Source: Saururus chinensis
Lineage: Eukaryota > Streptophyta > Magnoliopsida > Piperales > Saururaceae
Assembly: GCA_035235625.1 (NCBI GenBank)
Contig: CP141142.1
Coordinates: forward strand, 19,478,995-19,542,994
DNA: 64,000 nucleotides
Direction: 5' to 3'
Positions 46,770-59,415 of the stretch are shown here, in pieces. The translations under genes and the position numbers were made by a program. The notes below the pieces were generated by a model, which worked only from the letters and a program-made list of their open reading frames with translations, was not told the origin of the DNA and made no database searches. Each line of letters starts with the position of its first letter. Positions within the stretch are counted from its first letter, which is position 1.

Positions 46770-47100
46770 CATTATGCATGTGGGAATATGTATGTTAGAG
46801 ATACATCCATGCATGTTGATGTTGATGTTATGCATGTGGAATATGTATGTTAGAGATACATCCATGCATGTTGATGTTGATGTTATGCATGTGGAATATG
46901 TATGTTAGAGATACATCCATGCATGTTGATTTTGATGTTATGCATGTGGAATATGTATGTTAGAGATACATCCATGCATGTTGATGTTGATGTTATGCAT
47001 GTGGAATATGTATGTTAGAAATATATCCATGCGGGATTGGTTATGATGTGAATGCATGTGGGAATATGTATGCTAGAGATACATCCATGCAGGTTGAATT
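46770..47100. repeat. 55-bp tandem array in LTR A3, six units
   Basis: GTATGTTAG recurs at 46790, 46845, 46900, 46955 and 47010, exactly 55 bp apart, with a sixth at 47068. The units are homologous to the ~57-bp array of A2. Confidence 0.95.
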
Positions 47101-47732
47101 ATGCATTTTTATGCAGTGTTAAGTGATATGAATGTGTGATCAGAAAGTGATGCACCATGTAAATCTTTGATCTGAAACGATCTCATTTCTAAGCTATCGT
47201 ATTTTCTACGTTGACAGTGATATTAAAACCATTGCTGAGTGTTAAAACTCACCCCTCTTTTGTGTTTTGATTTGGGGCTGCGTGGTGCGACACGCAGACA
47301 GACAGGATTGCCTTTTTGAGGAAAGGTCAGAGGTAGCTTGGGTGTGATGATGGAGATCGTTGCGTGACTTATCATCGTTTCTTTCATGCTTTATGTTCAA
47401 ACCTATGTGTAGGGTTCTTGTTGTGGTTTTATGTCACATGTTACAGTTATGTTTGCTTATGACTTATTTTGAGCCGGTGTGGGCTTTACTTAACTAAGTT
47501 TGTGGGTTTGAGATTGTTGTTTACTTTGTGTTAAGCAACACCTTTTCTTCCCCTTTTATTTACTCTTGCTCAAAGGATTGTGCGCACTCCGTGTTGCTGT
47601 TAATCGCCCGTGGTTAGGGTTAAGTCTTCCGCTAGAATCGTTTCTCAATTTCACTTCGTCGCCCCCGTGCGCTTGACCGGCCCTTGGACCGGGTTCGGCT
47701 CGGGTCGGGCATCGCCGGGGCGTGACATTTTT

Positions 47733-48283
47733 GCTCTTTTTAGCCTCAATCATTCTAAGACCTTTAAAATTACTTTTGAAACTTTTCCAAGTGATTTTTT
47801 ACATGACAATGTGATTTGAATAAGCTTCAAAACCCTTCATATTCGTTAGTCTTCTATCTTAATTAATAAGAACATGTCTACTCCTATTTTTTAAGTTTGT
47901 CAATTCCAAATCTAACTCGACCATAACAACCTCAAATGAAATTCTAAGATTCATTACATACACAAGGTTTCTTGATTATTTTTAACAAATAAATCAGCAA
48001 ATAAACTAGACATATGACTCATATAGTTTTACGCGCCTTAGGGTTATTCATTCATAAGATCGACGGCACACATGCTAGCGCACGTTGGCTTCAGTATCAT
48101 TACGCTAATGTGCACTAGCATGTGTGGTCAATCTTAAAAATAAATGGCTTTTCATATATTCCTTACACTTAGCTCATGGTGAGAAGGGAGCATGAAAAAC
48201 TCTTTTGTACATATGCTAGTGCACCGCTGTAGACAATAATGAGCACTAGGGTGCCCATCATCAATTTTAAGGATGAACGGCTC
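47733..48283. other. Spacer between solo LTRs A3 and A4
   Basis: No gene is seen. It contains an imperfect hairpin (CACATGCTAGCGCAC at about 48067 with GTGCACTAGCATGTG at about 48110). Confidence 0.5.
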
Positions 48284-49317
48284 CTATGTGTCTTGCCCCG
48301 GCACCCACCCAACTTGAGCCAAACCCAGTCCAGGGGCCAGTCGAAGCACACGGGGATGACAAGATTGCATTACGGGAGACTTTAACCCCTTAAATCGGGT
48401 ATTTAACACATACACGGAGTCACGCACCTTTAGTCCTTTGAGCAAGAGAAATAAGGTAGAATAAAAGATGATAATAATTCTCAAATAAAATCCTCACTCT
48501 CAACCCACATGCAAAACATCCTGAGCCAACACATGGCTCGAAATCAGAAAATTTGAGACAAGTCTAAAAGCATAAGATACAGACAAGTTTGAAACATAAA
48601 TCACCACACAAGATGTTCTATGAACATAATAGCATAAATCAGAAGACAAAATAATGTCTGGAAGCATCCATGCCTACTCCCATGCATATCCCGATCATCC
48701 CTCATACAAGGAATCCTGATCAACTATATGTCATACTATGCAGCCCCAAAACAAAACATAGAAAGAGGAGTGAGTAAAACTCAGTAAGATTTGAAATACG
48801 ATAACATTAATTAGAAACTACCGTGGCACATCAACATGGTAATTCAAATCCACATTTCACCTAGTATTCTCATTTTTAATTAATTCCCGTGCCATACCCC
48901 TATTTACCCATAAGTAATTATCCTACATACAAGTATCTTATACATACTAATCATAGCATAAATAATCACAATATGATATAAAATTCATCCTGCATAATAA
49001 GTGATTCTCACGCAATCACATCATGCATATACATCATATATAACCTACATGAGTAATGTCCCTAACACACATTCAGATCATGCATAATAAACCATTCTCC
49101 TTCATGACGTTCAACCTGTGTAACACGTGTCTCCAACACACAATCACATAATGCATATCCATATCGTTCATCTATAGATCATTCACCCTGCACGATAAGT
49201 GTCCTAATCACATGATACTAAATCATGCATAATAAATTATATTCACATGTGTTACATAACCTCAATTATCCGAATTCCACAAGGGAAACTAGAACACGTG
49301 GTAGCCAGTACATGAAG

Positions 49318-51438
49318 TGTAATGCCCCGACCCAGAAAACCCAACCCGAACCGGGGATTAGTTCGGAAGACAGAATCAGAGTGTATTAAATTAAGCAGAA
49401 AAGTTAAAACTGACTGACCAGGAGCTATAGACTCTGAGTGCGAGAGTCATAACGTTCATCCATGCACTACGAAGCTTTAACATTCCGTTTTGCGTAGATC
49501 AAAACAAACCTAATTTTATAACTAACTTGGATCGGGCCAACGTTATTTAATCGTTGGTTGCCTACGTACGTATTGGATACCATCTCTGACATTATTCCAA
49601 TACGATCGGATCCAAACGTAGTTTTGCCTAATGACTAATACATGCATCAGGCATCACAAAATCATATACATTAAAATATGTATATCTTTATATCTGAATA
49701 ATCATTTGGAATTAGATGAATATCTTATAAATCATCGGAGTTAAACATAAGTCAATAAATTGGTAAAATACACATCTCACATAGGTGAGCAAAGCACTAA
49801 CAAAAACACACGTCTCACTCTATCATAGAGCGGCGCAAAACACACTATAGAGCATGTTGGATCATATTAGATTTCATCCGACCATACCGATCATATCATA
49901 CCAGAGTATGTCAAATCACAATAGAGCATTTCAAAGTAATTTGGATCATAACGGAATAAATCAAAGTAGATTAAAGAGGAACATATCGGCATATATCAGA
50001 TCAGTAAATTATATATCTTAATTAGTATATTACTAATTAAGATGTGCATTCATATAAATCATATTAAATTAGAATGCCAGAAAAGCGTACTCCCCTGTAG
50101 TTCTAGAAGTGGCAACATTCGGAGTTGCTCATTTCCTCATGGTGTCTTCCCTTTCAGATCCGGAGACGGCGGGCATAACCTTCTCTAACTCCGGAATACT
50201 TTGCTCTTTCTGTATCCATAGGCTACGTACAAAACCTCCCCTTAACCCGGGATATTTTTTTCATAACACACCCGTAGGCAGTGGATAGAACCTCCCTTTA
50301 CCAGGAGACACTTTATCCTTCCCGCACTTGTAGGTGGCGGATGGAACCTCCCCTTACCTGGAGACACTTTTCCCTTCCTGTGCCCGTAAGCGATGGACAA
50401 AACCTCCCCTTATGTGGAGACATTTTACCCTTGTCATGCCCGTAGATGGTGGACAGAACCCCCCCTTACCTGGAAACACTTTTCCCTTGCCATGCCCATA
50501 GGTGGCGGATAGAACCTCCCCATACCCGGAGACACTTTACCTTTTCTGTGCCCATAGGCGGCAGACAAAACCTCCCTTGCCCTGGGATGTTTCCCTTATA
50601 TTGTGTTGCTAACTCGAAGAATGGATGCTTCCATTGCATAGAACACCCTCGAATTAGTTAAAAATGCTTTTTGAACGGAAGAAAATGGACTTAGAATGAC
50701 TCCAGAAACTCCTTCGGAAAAATGAACGGAAATGAGTATTTATTAAAGAATGGGGTGCAAGAGTGCGACGGAAGCCGAAAATGCGCACTTTATACGCTTG
50801 CCATGTGTCAGCATTTCATTGGGCAGCACAACATGGTTGGCTCCACTGACACGCGTGCAACGCACGCGTTAGGGTGCTACACGTAGTGTGCACGAAAATG
50901 CTGCGCGTTTGTCATGCAATGCGCGCATTGCGCGTTCGGCCATCCGATTGCGCAGCCCCGCATCGCGTAGACGGCCGCGATTGGTTAGTGCGGCACATGG
51001 CTGACTCGGTTGGGCTCCACTTCGGCTTGACTTGGCTTGATGATGTCAGCTATTTTGTGCTTTCTTGAATATTTTATTCTTATTTCATTCAAATACAATT
51101 TCAATTTCAAAACGCAATAACTTTTTATCCCGAAGTCAGAATTGCACGATCTTGGTACCAATGGACTCGTATAGATGAGCCCTTCAAAACTAGACCTCAC
51201 ATAGGTAGTTTAACTTGCACTTTTAAAGTAGGTCCCGCCCATTATGGCACGCTTCCTGAGGTTGTAACTTTCGTTCTCGACCTCTGTTTTACGTGCTCTT
51301 TGATTCATTGTGTTCATTACTTCAAGCTCTAACCAAATACGGGAATTTCATCTCTTAAAACCCTTTAAAATTTAACAAAAATTATGTAATTGCCTTTAAC
51401 CCTCTTGGTTAAGCGTAATTGGAACATGGGGTGCCACA
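49318..51438 (-). repeat. Full-length LTR of element C (3' LTR in its own orientation)
   Basis: On the plus strand it starts TGTAATGCCCCGACCC and ends ATGGGGTGCCACA. It holds about six 56-60-bp units (50240-50590) of the type seen in B2. Confidence 0.88.
50240..50590. repeat. ~60-bp tandem array in the C LTR, about six units
   Basis: Units share CCCGTAGGCGG-like and AGAACCTCCCCTTACC words and GAGACACTTTTCCC. Confidence 0.9.
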
Positions 51439-54400
51439 TTCTTCCCCCCTTAAAAGAATTACGTCCTCACAATTCTCATAAAAATACTTGTCAAAAATGA
51501 GAAGAAAAGCCAACTATTAGTCGGATAAAAAACATGAACCTGATTGATTTATAATTGGATATAATATTTAGAAGCACATTTCAGATCAAATACATAATTT
51601 GTTAGTTTAAACTACTCGTATATCACAAAAGAAAATCTGATTATAATTAGACTAAACACTTGTAAACTGAATTCGAGAAAAACTTCGGATTTCATATTTA
51701 TAAATAGAATCCGATATTATAAGATCAGATAGAATCTTCACAAACAAAATCTGATAGCTTATATTCAGATAGAACACAAAAACCTCAATTTGGATTTTGA
51801 TTTTTTATTATAGCATATAGGTCATTATTTGGAGTCAAAACATAATGTAGCAAAATAGGATATCCAAAAATCCTTCAGAAACATAATCCGACAATTTATG
51901 ATCGGAACAAAATTCAACTAATTGACATTTGGATAACTCATATCAGAAAGGACTTATAACATCAGATAAGTCTTTTTTTTCTAAAATAGAGTAAATCAAA
52001 TTATAACAGACGGATCAATCTAGAACTTGTTGGAATTAAATTACCTGATAAATAACACAATCAAAATTGAATAATTTATATCGGATAATAGAACCTGAAT
52101 ATTATTTTCAAAGTCAGATAATTTTTCAGGATAAGAAAAGAACAAACAGATCAGACAGAACAAACAATACTAATATAATAGACATATCAGATAAATTAAA
52201 CAGAACGGACAAATGGGACAGATCAGACAGAACAAATAGATCAAATAGATTAGACAGATTAGATAGAATAGACAGATCATACAAATCAGAATAGACAGAT
52301 CATATAACTGACAGAAAAGACATATCAGACAAATCAGACATAACAGATAGAACAAATAGATCTGACGGATTTAGATAAATTGGACAGATCAAACAAATCA
52401 AACAGAACGAACAGATAAGACAAACCAGACATATTAGACATAACATATAGATCGAACAAATCAGACAGATCAAACAAGATGGACATAATTGATGGATCAA
52501 ACAGATCAAACAAAAATAGACAAAATGGATAGACAGACAAATCAGACATAATAGACAGATCACACATAGTAGATAGATTTGACGAAAACAGAACAAACAT
52601 GTCATACAATTTAGACAAAACAAATTAATTACACAAATCAGATAGAACAAACAGAATGGATAGACAGATAAGATAGTTAAGACAAAACGAAGCCATGATA
52701 CTGAACGGCGTTCCCCTCGACACTCATGGGGTAGCAAGAGGCTCAGAAGGATAGGAGTTTTCCCATGATGCTCCACACTTATATGTGTACGTCAGAACTG
52801 AATTTTCGGTGGGTATCTAGACAGAGAATGCACTAATACTTTTATGTTTTACCCCAAAACTATCCAGAAAGTGCACATATGCAAAATATAATGCAGCATA
52901 TGTAAATCATTTCAAAGATATGATAATTTTCATAAGCATAAATTTAGAATTTAAAACCCTCTACACTGTAGGTTGAGTACAAATCTAAAATAATGCTAAG
53001 AAAAATATATGAAAATGATTATTTTTTTTCATAAAATCGTTTATCAGAAAAGAATTATTCAGAAACAATTTGATGCAGACACATGCACAAATTGGCAGTT
53101 CATCTAATTGACGAGAAAATTAGAGCTATGATACCAAACGGTGTTCCCCTTAACACTCATGGAGTATCAAGAGGCTCAAAAAGTGAGGAGCTTTCCCATG
53201 ATGCTCCAGACCCATGCGCGCACCAAAACCGATTTTTCTCAGTAGGTATCCAGAAAGTGCAACCACTCGCGTATCATTATATGCATCAAATCAGAAATTT
53301 TTATCAGAAGCAGATGTTACTCATAATTTTTTTTTCTTGGAATCATTCGGAATTTAAAATATCAGACAGAAAACATATCAAAAATTAATCATAATCTTTT
53401 TACAGAGGCATTTGATCAAAAATCAAAGTGTTTGATAGAAAACAGACTTTTCACATTTAAATCAGAACATATATTCCTCGTTCACATCACACTCAGAACA
53501 AAATTTCAAACCAAACTTGAAATCAAAACATGTCCACTAGCATAATTAACAATGGAGCTATCCACTAACTCCCATTTCCATATCACTAGCATTTGATGAT
53601 TTCTCCTTGGTAATTCTACTATCATAAATTTAATAGATTTTGAAATTTAAGTTACTAAAAGAATTATGTAACACAATCAAAACAAATATTTTCAATTTGA
53701 TTCAAATTCAAAATTCGTAAAATCAGAGTTCAGATCAAATCAGATACCACACAAATTTTCAAATTATTCTTGAATTATAAATCAGAATTCATCGAAGTCC
53801 ATTGGAAATATGATGTAACACATGCAACAAAATTCCCATCAATTTCGATATATTAGAAGGTTCGTATTAAATCACAATCTAAAAATCACGTTCAATTAAA
53901 TTTTAGAATTCGTAAGATAAAAGTTCATATTATATCCAATTGGATATATAGATATCAAAAAGAAAGTTCAAATATTGGAAGTCATATAAATTCAAGTATC
54001 ATAGTTGAAACAAAATTTAAATTAATTCCTGCCTAAAATCGGAATCTGTAACAAACCGATATTCGGAAAAGTAATTTTAATTAATAACTATTCAAATGTG
54101 AAATTCAAAACATAGTAATTTATGGTAAATCTGATGTCATATAGACCAAACAGAAAGTACAAACCCGGAATTCGTATTAAATCTTGTATCATAGTTAAAA
54201 TAAAATATCAAATTCATTCAACAATCGAACTTCGTATCAAATCAAGATTCAGAACAGTATTAGTAGTCGTTCATATGTGGACTTATAATATCAATCCAAT
54301 ACAACACAAGTAGAACAAAAATTAAACAAATTAGAATTTATAAATATTAAAGTTAAGACCAATTCCAATGTTACACTTGTAAAACAAAATTACGAATCAA

Positions 54401-55254
54401 AACCCGATACAGTTTATTCGTAGTAAAAATTTTAAAATATTTTAGATTCAGGATTACAAATTTAGAAATTGGATTGTCGTATCAAATCCTTATGTAACAA
54501 TTTCAGACATTCAAATAATTTCTGACTTGAAATCCAAATTCATAAAATCGACGTTAGTATCAATTTCCTGCAAAGCATGAAAGACAAAAAATTTAAATTA
54601 TTTCTAATTCAAAATTGGAAATCATAAAATTGAAGTTCGTATTAAACTGAATGAAGCATTTAGAGTACATAAAACTTATAATCGGAATTCACTTTGAATC
54701 TGATACAACACATGTTCAAAAATTGAAATTCTCAAATCCAATATCACACGTAAAGAATAAAAGATTCACAATCAGAATTTTCTTTTAATCCAATGCAACA
54801 CATATGGAACATAAAATTCAAAAATTAGAGTCGGCATTAAATCTGATATCACACGTACGAAACAAAAATTCAAAATCAAAAGAAGCATTAAATCTGCTAT
54901 CAATCATAGAGAATGGAGGTTCACAATCGGAATTTTCCTTAATTCTGATATCATACATGCAAAACCGACGTTTACAATTTTTTATTCAATCCATTGACAC
55001 ATATGTTGAACATAATCAGAGGTTATATTAATTATGATATCATAATTGCAGAACAACACATTCAAAATCGGAGTTCGTCATAAAGCCGATGACACATGTG
55101 CAAAACAACAAAAATCACAATTGAACATTATATTAAATTCAATAACAAACTCGTAACACAGAAATTCTAATTTAAAAATTAGAATTCGAAACAAATCAAA
55201 ATATATGTTCAAATATTTTTCTCTCGCTGACAGAGCAAAGCTCCAATACCTTTT
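51439..55254. other. Interior of element C: repeats only
   Basis: A degenerate AGACAGATCAGACA array spans about 52130-52680. A ~105-bp direct repeat lies at about 52690-52790 and 53110-53215 (shared CATGATGCTCCA, CACTCATGG). From about 53600 to 55200, loose 60-80-bp units contain AATCGGAATTCGTA-like and ACACATGCAAAACA-like words. The long ORFs here are products of the repeats. Confidence 0.75.
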
Positions 55255-56579
55255 TCTAATGCCCTAACCCGAAAAACCCGACCCGAACCAGGGGTTAGTT
55301 CGGAAGACAGAATCGGAGTTTATTAAATTAAGCGAAAAAATTAAAACCGAACTGACCAGGAGCTGCAGACTCTTAGTACGAGAGTCATAATGTTCATCTA
55401 TGCATTGTGAAGCTTTAACCTTCCGTTGTGCGTAGATCAGAACAAACCTAATTTTATAACTAACTTAGATCGGGCCAACGTTATTTAATTGTTGGTTGCC
55501 TACGTACGTATTGGATACCATCTCTGATGTTATGCCAATAGGATCAGATCAGAACGTAGTTTTGCCTAATGCTTAATACATGCATCAGGCATCACAAAAT
55601 CATATACATTAAAATACATATATCATTATCTGGAGACATTTTACCCTTGCCACGCCCACAGGCGGTGGACAGAACCTCCCCTTACTTAGAGACACTTTTC
55701 CCTTGCCACGCCCGTAGGTGGTGGATAGAACCTCCCCTTACCCGGAGACACTTTACCTCTTCCGCGCCCGTAGGCGGCGGATAGAACCTCCTTTACCCTA
55801 GGATGTTTCCCTTATATTGTGTTGCTAACTCGAAGAATGGATGCTTCCATTGCATAGAACACCCTCAAATTAGTTAAAAATGCTTTTTGAATGGAAGAAA
55901 ATGGACTTAGAATGACTCCAGAAACTGCTCTAGAAGAATGAACAGAAATGAGTATTTATTAAAGAATGGGGTGTGAGCGTGCGACGGAAGCCGGAAATGC
56001 GCGCTTTATATGCTTGCCATGTGTCAGCATTTCATTGGGCAGCACAACATGGTTGGCTCCACTGACACGTGCGCAAAAATGTGGCGTGTTCTTCACGCAA
56101 AGTGCGCATCGCACGTTTAGCTGTCCGATCGTGTGGCCCCTCATCGCGTGCGGCTGATTTGGCTTGGCTTAGCTCTAGCTTAATGATGTCAGCTATTTTG
56201 TCATTTCTCGAATATTTTCTTCTTATTCCATTCAAATACAATTCCAACTTCAAAAAGCGATAACTTTTTATCCCGAAGTCGGAATTGCACAATCTTGGTA
56301 TTAATGGACTCGTATCGATGAGCCCTTCAAAACTAGGCTCACATGGTTAGGTTATCTTGCACTTTTAAAGTGGGTCCCACCCATGTGGTACGCTTCCTAA
56401 GGTAATAACATTTGTTTTTGACTTGTGTTTTGTGTGTTCTTTGTTTCATTGTACTTGTTACTTCGAGCTCTAATTAAATACGAGAATTTCATCTCTTAAA
56501 ACGCTTTAAAATTTAGCGAAAACTATATAATTTCCCCTAACCCTCTTGGTTAAGCGTAATCGGAACATGGGGTGCCACA
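55255..56579 (-). repeat. Shortened LTR of element C (5' LTR in its own orientation)
   Basis: It starts TCTAATGCCCTAACCC (first G changed) and ends GGGGTGCCACA. It lacks about 720 bp present in the partner (equivalent of about 49695-50410), so only the last three repeat units remain. Confidence 0.88.
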
Positions 56580-58157
56580 AGAAGATATACCACTCTGGAT
56601 TCTCAGGGTTCATGTTTGACTGTCTCAGGAAAATCTTAATCGTATTAAACGACAACTCAATTCTGATCAACTCTGCCCAGGGAGTATCCTTGTTCTATAC
56701 AGGAACTCAAATCAAAATCATGTCCTTTTGGTCTAACCAATTTCCAACAATCCCACGATCAATGAATGTGACAAGCAATCTCACATCATTGCATCCAATC
56801 TATCAAACACGGCTAATCTCGATAAAGTCTCAATCGGAAATCCATTTCATGATGCATACAACATGGTACATACGTGGGTAAGATATACATGAATCCTAAT
56901 TCATGATAAGTGCTCTCATTAACCCCTCATGCATCATTCATAATCATAATACCCAACATTATCATAATCATTCCCCCCACATGTGTGTGTACATGGTAGA
57001 AACATTTTATTCTAAGCATATGAAAATGCTTTGTAATTAACTCATCATCATACCACACATACACAATAACATCTAAACATTGTTTTAATTGAAATCATGA
57101 GTGAAAATCATCGAAAACCATTAATCATCAAGTCAAGTGTAACCTCATGCTAAACCTATACAAGCATATTCACACTATACTTGAATCTAGACATAGCACC
57201 CCCATTCACCCATAATTTAATCACATTATATGAGGACATATTAGTTCATTATCATGCTATAATCTTGCTGGAATCATGCTTAAAACATAAGAAATCATTC
57301 AATCATAGATTCAAGATAAACAATCCTAACATGTGTAGCCAACAACATGCAATTTCACATAAGACTTAAATACTCTTCGTAATTTCCAACATCAATAACA
57401 TGCCCTTCCAGTGGCTTATTCTAGCTCAAATTGCTCTACATGAACATTAAAAATGGTATTTAAGAGTAAAAATATAAAAAGAAGCAAAATGACCAAAAAC
57501 TGCAAAACAACCGTTTGATCAGCCTGCATGGCCGTTCGAACGCCAAAAATGTGCTTTCCTGGTTCATCTTCCCCACTTCAAATTCAAAACCAAAACTTCA
57601 CATACACTTCATAAAACATCAAATCTCATCCCCAAACTTCATGATAATAAAATCAATGCTTCCAGAACATCAAATCTAGTCATTACTAAACATAAACCCT
57701 AAGAAATTTCATCAAAGGTTACACCTTTCATAAATCACCATGAAAGCTCATAATCATGGAACCCATCTCAAAACTTAAATTCGAATCACAGCAACGTTTG
57801 AGACCAAAGCACTTACCTTCCAGCAAGTTTTTGATTCGAAATGGCTCCTCAAACTCCTTCAAAACCTACCCAAAACATGATTTTTATTAATACTTATCAA
57901 ATCCTATTTTAAAACACCTAAAATCTTCAAGAACAAGTAGATCTAGGGTTCAAGAAACCCAAATCAGTAGTTTTTGAGTAAAAAACGAGATTAATCCAAA
58001 GCAAAGGAAGATATTCGAAAGATTTAAGCAAAACCCTGATAGATTAATGAAACATTATGCAAAATCATACCTTAATCTCCTTTCTCTTTTAGAGAAATGA
58101 AGGTTCCTAAGCTCTAGGTCTCAGCCATTTCTCAATTGGGAAAGTAGTTGTGTCATT

Positions 58158-58166
58158 CCTTTTATA
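58158..58166 (-). promoter_or_regulatory. TATA box of LTR A4
   Basis: TATAAAAGG on the minus strand, about 420 bp inside the LTR's own 5' end, as in A2 and A3. Confidence 0.5.
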
Positions 58167-58591
58167 GTAAAGGGTGGGGTAGACCTAATTAATTAGTGGG
58201 GTATAAATAAGATTCACTACTAAAAATAGATAGACTTGCTTATTTGAAACTCAATTTGATGTCTAAAAATTTTGACATAATTACCCAGGGTCTTAGGTTA
58301 ATGTTGGTCATTTAGGGCTAATAACCCCAAATTCGCACTTGGGGCCCACAATGGGTCCCGCCCCCAAACTTTTTGGGAAAAATAGTAAAATTTCCAAAAT
58401 TTCCAAAAAAATTCCAAATGACTTAAATTAACTTAAAAACCTGAAATGTGAAGAAAATTTTGGTTAAAACTTTTGTTAACCACTTTAACTTTAAAAATCG
58501 TCAAAACCGATTAGAATTTAGCATTAAACCAAGAAATAGCAATTAAATAGAACAAAATAAATCGGTTTAAGTTCAGGGATCTTACACTATG

Positions 58592-59410
58592 TGTTCCTTA
58601 CTTGGACACTTTATCATTAGGAAACATTGAAATACTTTCATCTCTGTGACTAGCACCTCCTAACCAGCCCACGTTGAGCTCTGAATATTTTACATAAGGG
58701 ACACTAATTACTATGCATAGTTGCCCTCTTATATACCATATTTTGAGCCCTATGTGGGCTGAACTATTGTGTTTTGAATTAGAACACAAGAGGTACCTAG
58801 CTTTGAATCATATGAAAGGGAAGGAGATGATGAAGGAGAGATGAAGCAAAGTTTTTTCTTCTTTGATAATGCAAAAACAAAAGAGAAACGCCCATATGGG
58901 GGGCAACACCCTAGAGGACATGCCAACTATGGGATGCTAGCCAACTGGGTGGGCCCATAGCCAGTCTGTTACAATCTCATTTCAATTATTTTCCTATGTT
59001 ACAACTTATTAAAGTATAAATACAAAGTACTAAAAGGCAAAATACTAAATATAGTAAGTCCTATAAATGGAAAATAGCAAAATCAAGGGCAGGCATAACT
59101 GTCTCCAGTGGTTTCTGTATGGTGTAAGCAACACTCTACCATGCTTCGCTTTTGCCTTGCCCACAATGTCACCATGTAGAAAAGCAAGCCAAGAACTCAT
59201 CCTTGAGCATCCAAGACGCTTCCTCAAGGGGCTAGCCCTACCAAGCAACAAGTAGCTCTGTAACAATACAACCTGAGTGACACACTTGCCTCTTATCAAC
59301 AATGGAGGTAGGCATAAGAGGAACCAGCTCAAAGGAGCCCATGAGTTGTAGAGGAGGAACCTTGACACATGGGCTAGGTCACCAATAAAGTGTTGTAGGT
59401 GAGAGACAGG
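58592..59410. other. Spacer between LTRs A4 and A5
   Basis: No family is recognised. The 136-codon minus-strand ORF at 59045-59455 runs across the A5 border and has no domain I know, so it is probably chance. Confidence 0.4.
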
Positions 59411-59415
59411 GAACA

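Larger units (their letters stand above)
44276..47727 (+). mobile_element. Solo LTR A3 (3452 bp)
   Basis: It begins TGTAAGGACCCTC and ends GCCGGGGCGTGACA. TTTTT lies on both sides (44271-44275 and 47728-47732). It aligns with A2 along its length and has the cleanest termini of the family. Confidence 0.92.
49318..56579 (-). mobile_element. Noncoding LTR retrotransposon C (7.26 kb) nested in A4
   Basis: LTRs lie at 49318-51438 and 55255-56579. The flanks are TGAAG (49313-49317) and AGAAG (56580-56584), 4/5 identical. On the minus strand the 3' LTR is preceded by the purine tract AAGGGGGGAAGAA (complement of 51439-51451). The 5' LTR is followed by GGTATTGGAGC, a decayed version of the initiator-tRNA primer site TGGTATCAGAGC. 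The 3.8-kb interior holds no gag, protease, reverse transcriptase or integrase. It therefore fits a non-autonomous LARD-type element. Confidence 0.88.
48289..58586 (-). mobile_element. Solo LTR A4, split by element C
   Basis: Parts 48289-49317 and 56580-58586 join into one reverse family A LTR of about 3.0 kb. It starts TGTCTTGCCCCGG and ends AGGGATCTTACA. CTATG at 48284-48288 and 58587-58591 is a perfect duplication. The break falls in the conserved GGTAGCCAGT / ACCACTCTGGATTCTCAGG stretch. Confidence 0.92.

Noticed and set aside
52300-52776. 158-codon Cys/Leu/Ile-rich ORF resembling a membrane protein
   Set aside because: It is the complement of the AGACAGATC tandem array, so hydrophobicity is an artefact.
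47733-58591. A3/A4 or A4/A5 as the two LTRs of one element
   Set aside because: A3 and A4 are inverted to each other, and A4 has its own perfect CTATG duplication, so it is an independent solo LTR and not a partner of A5.
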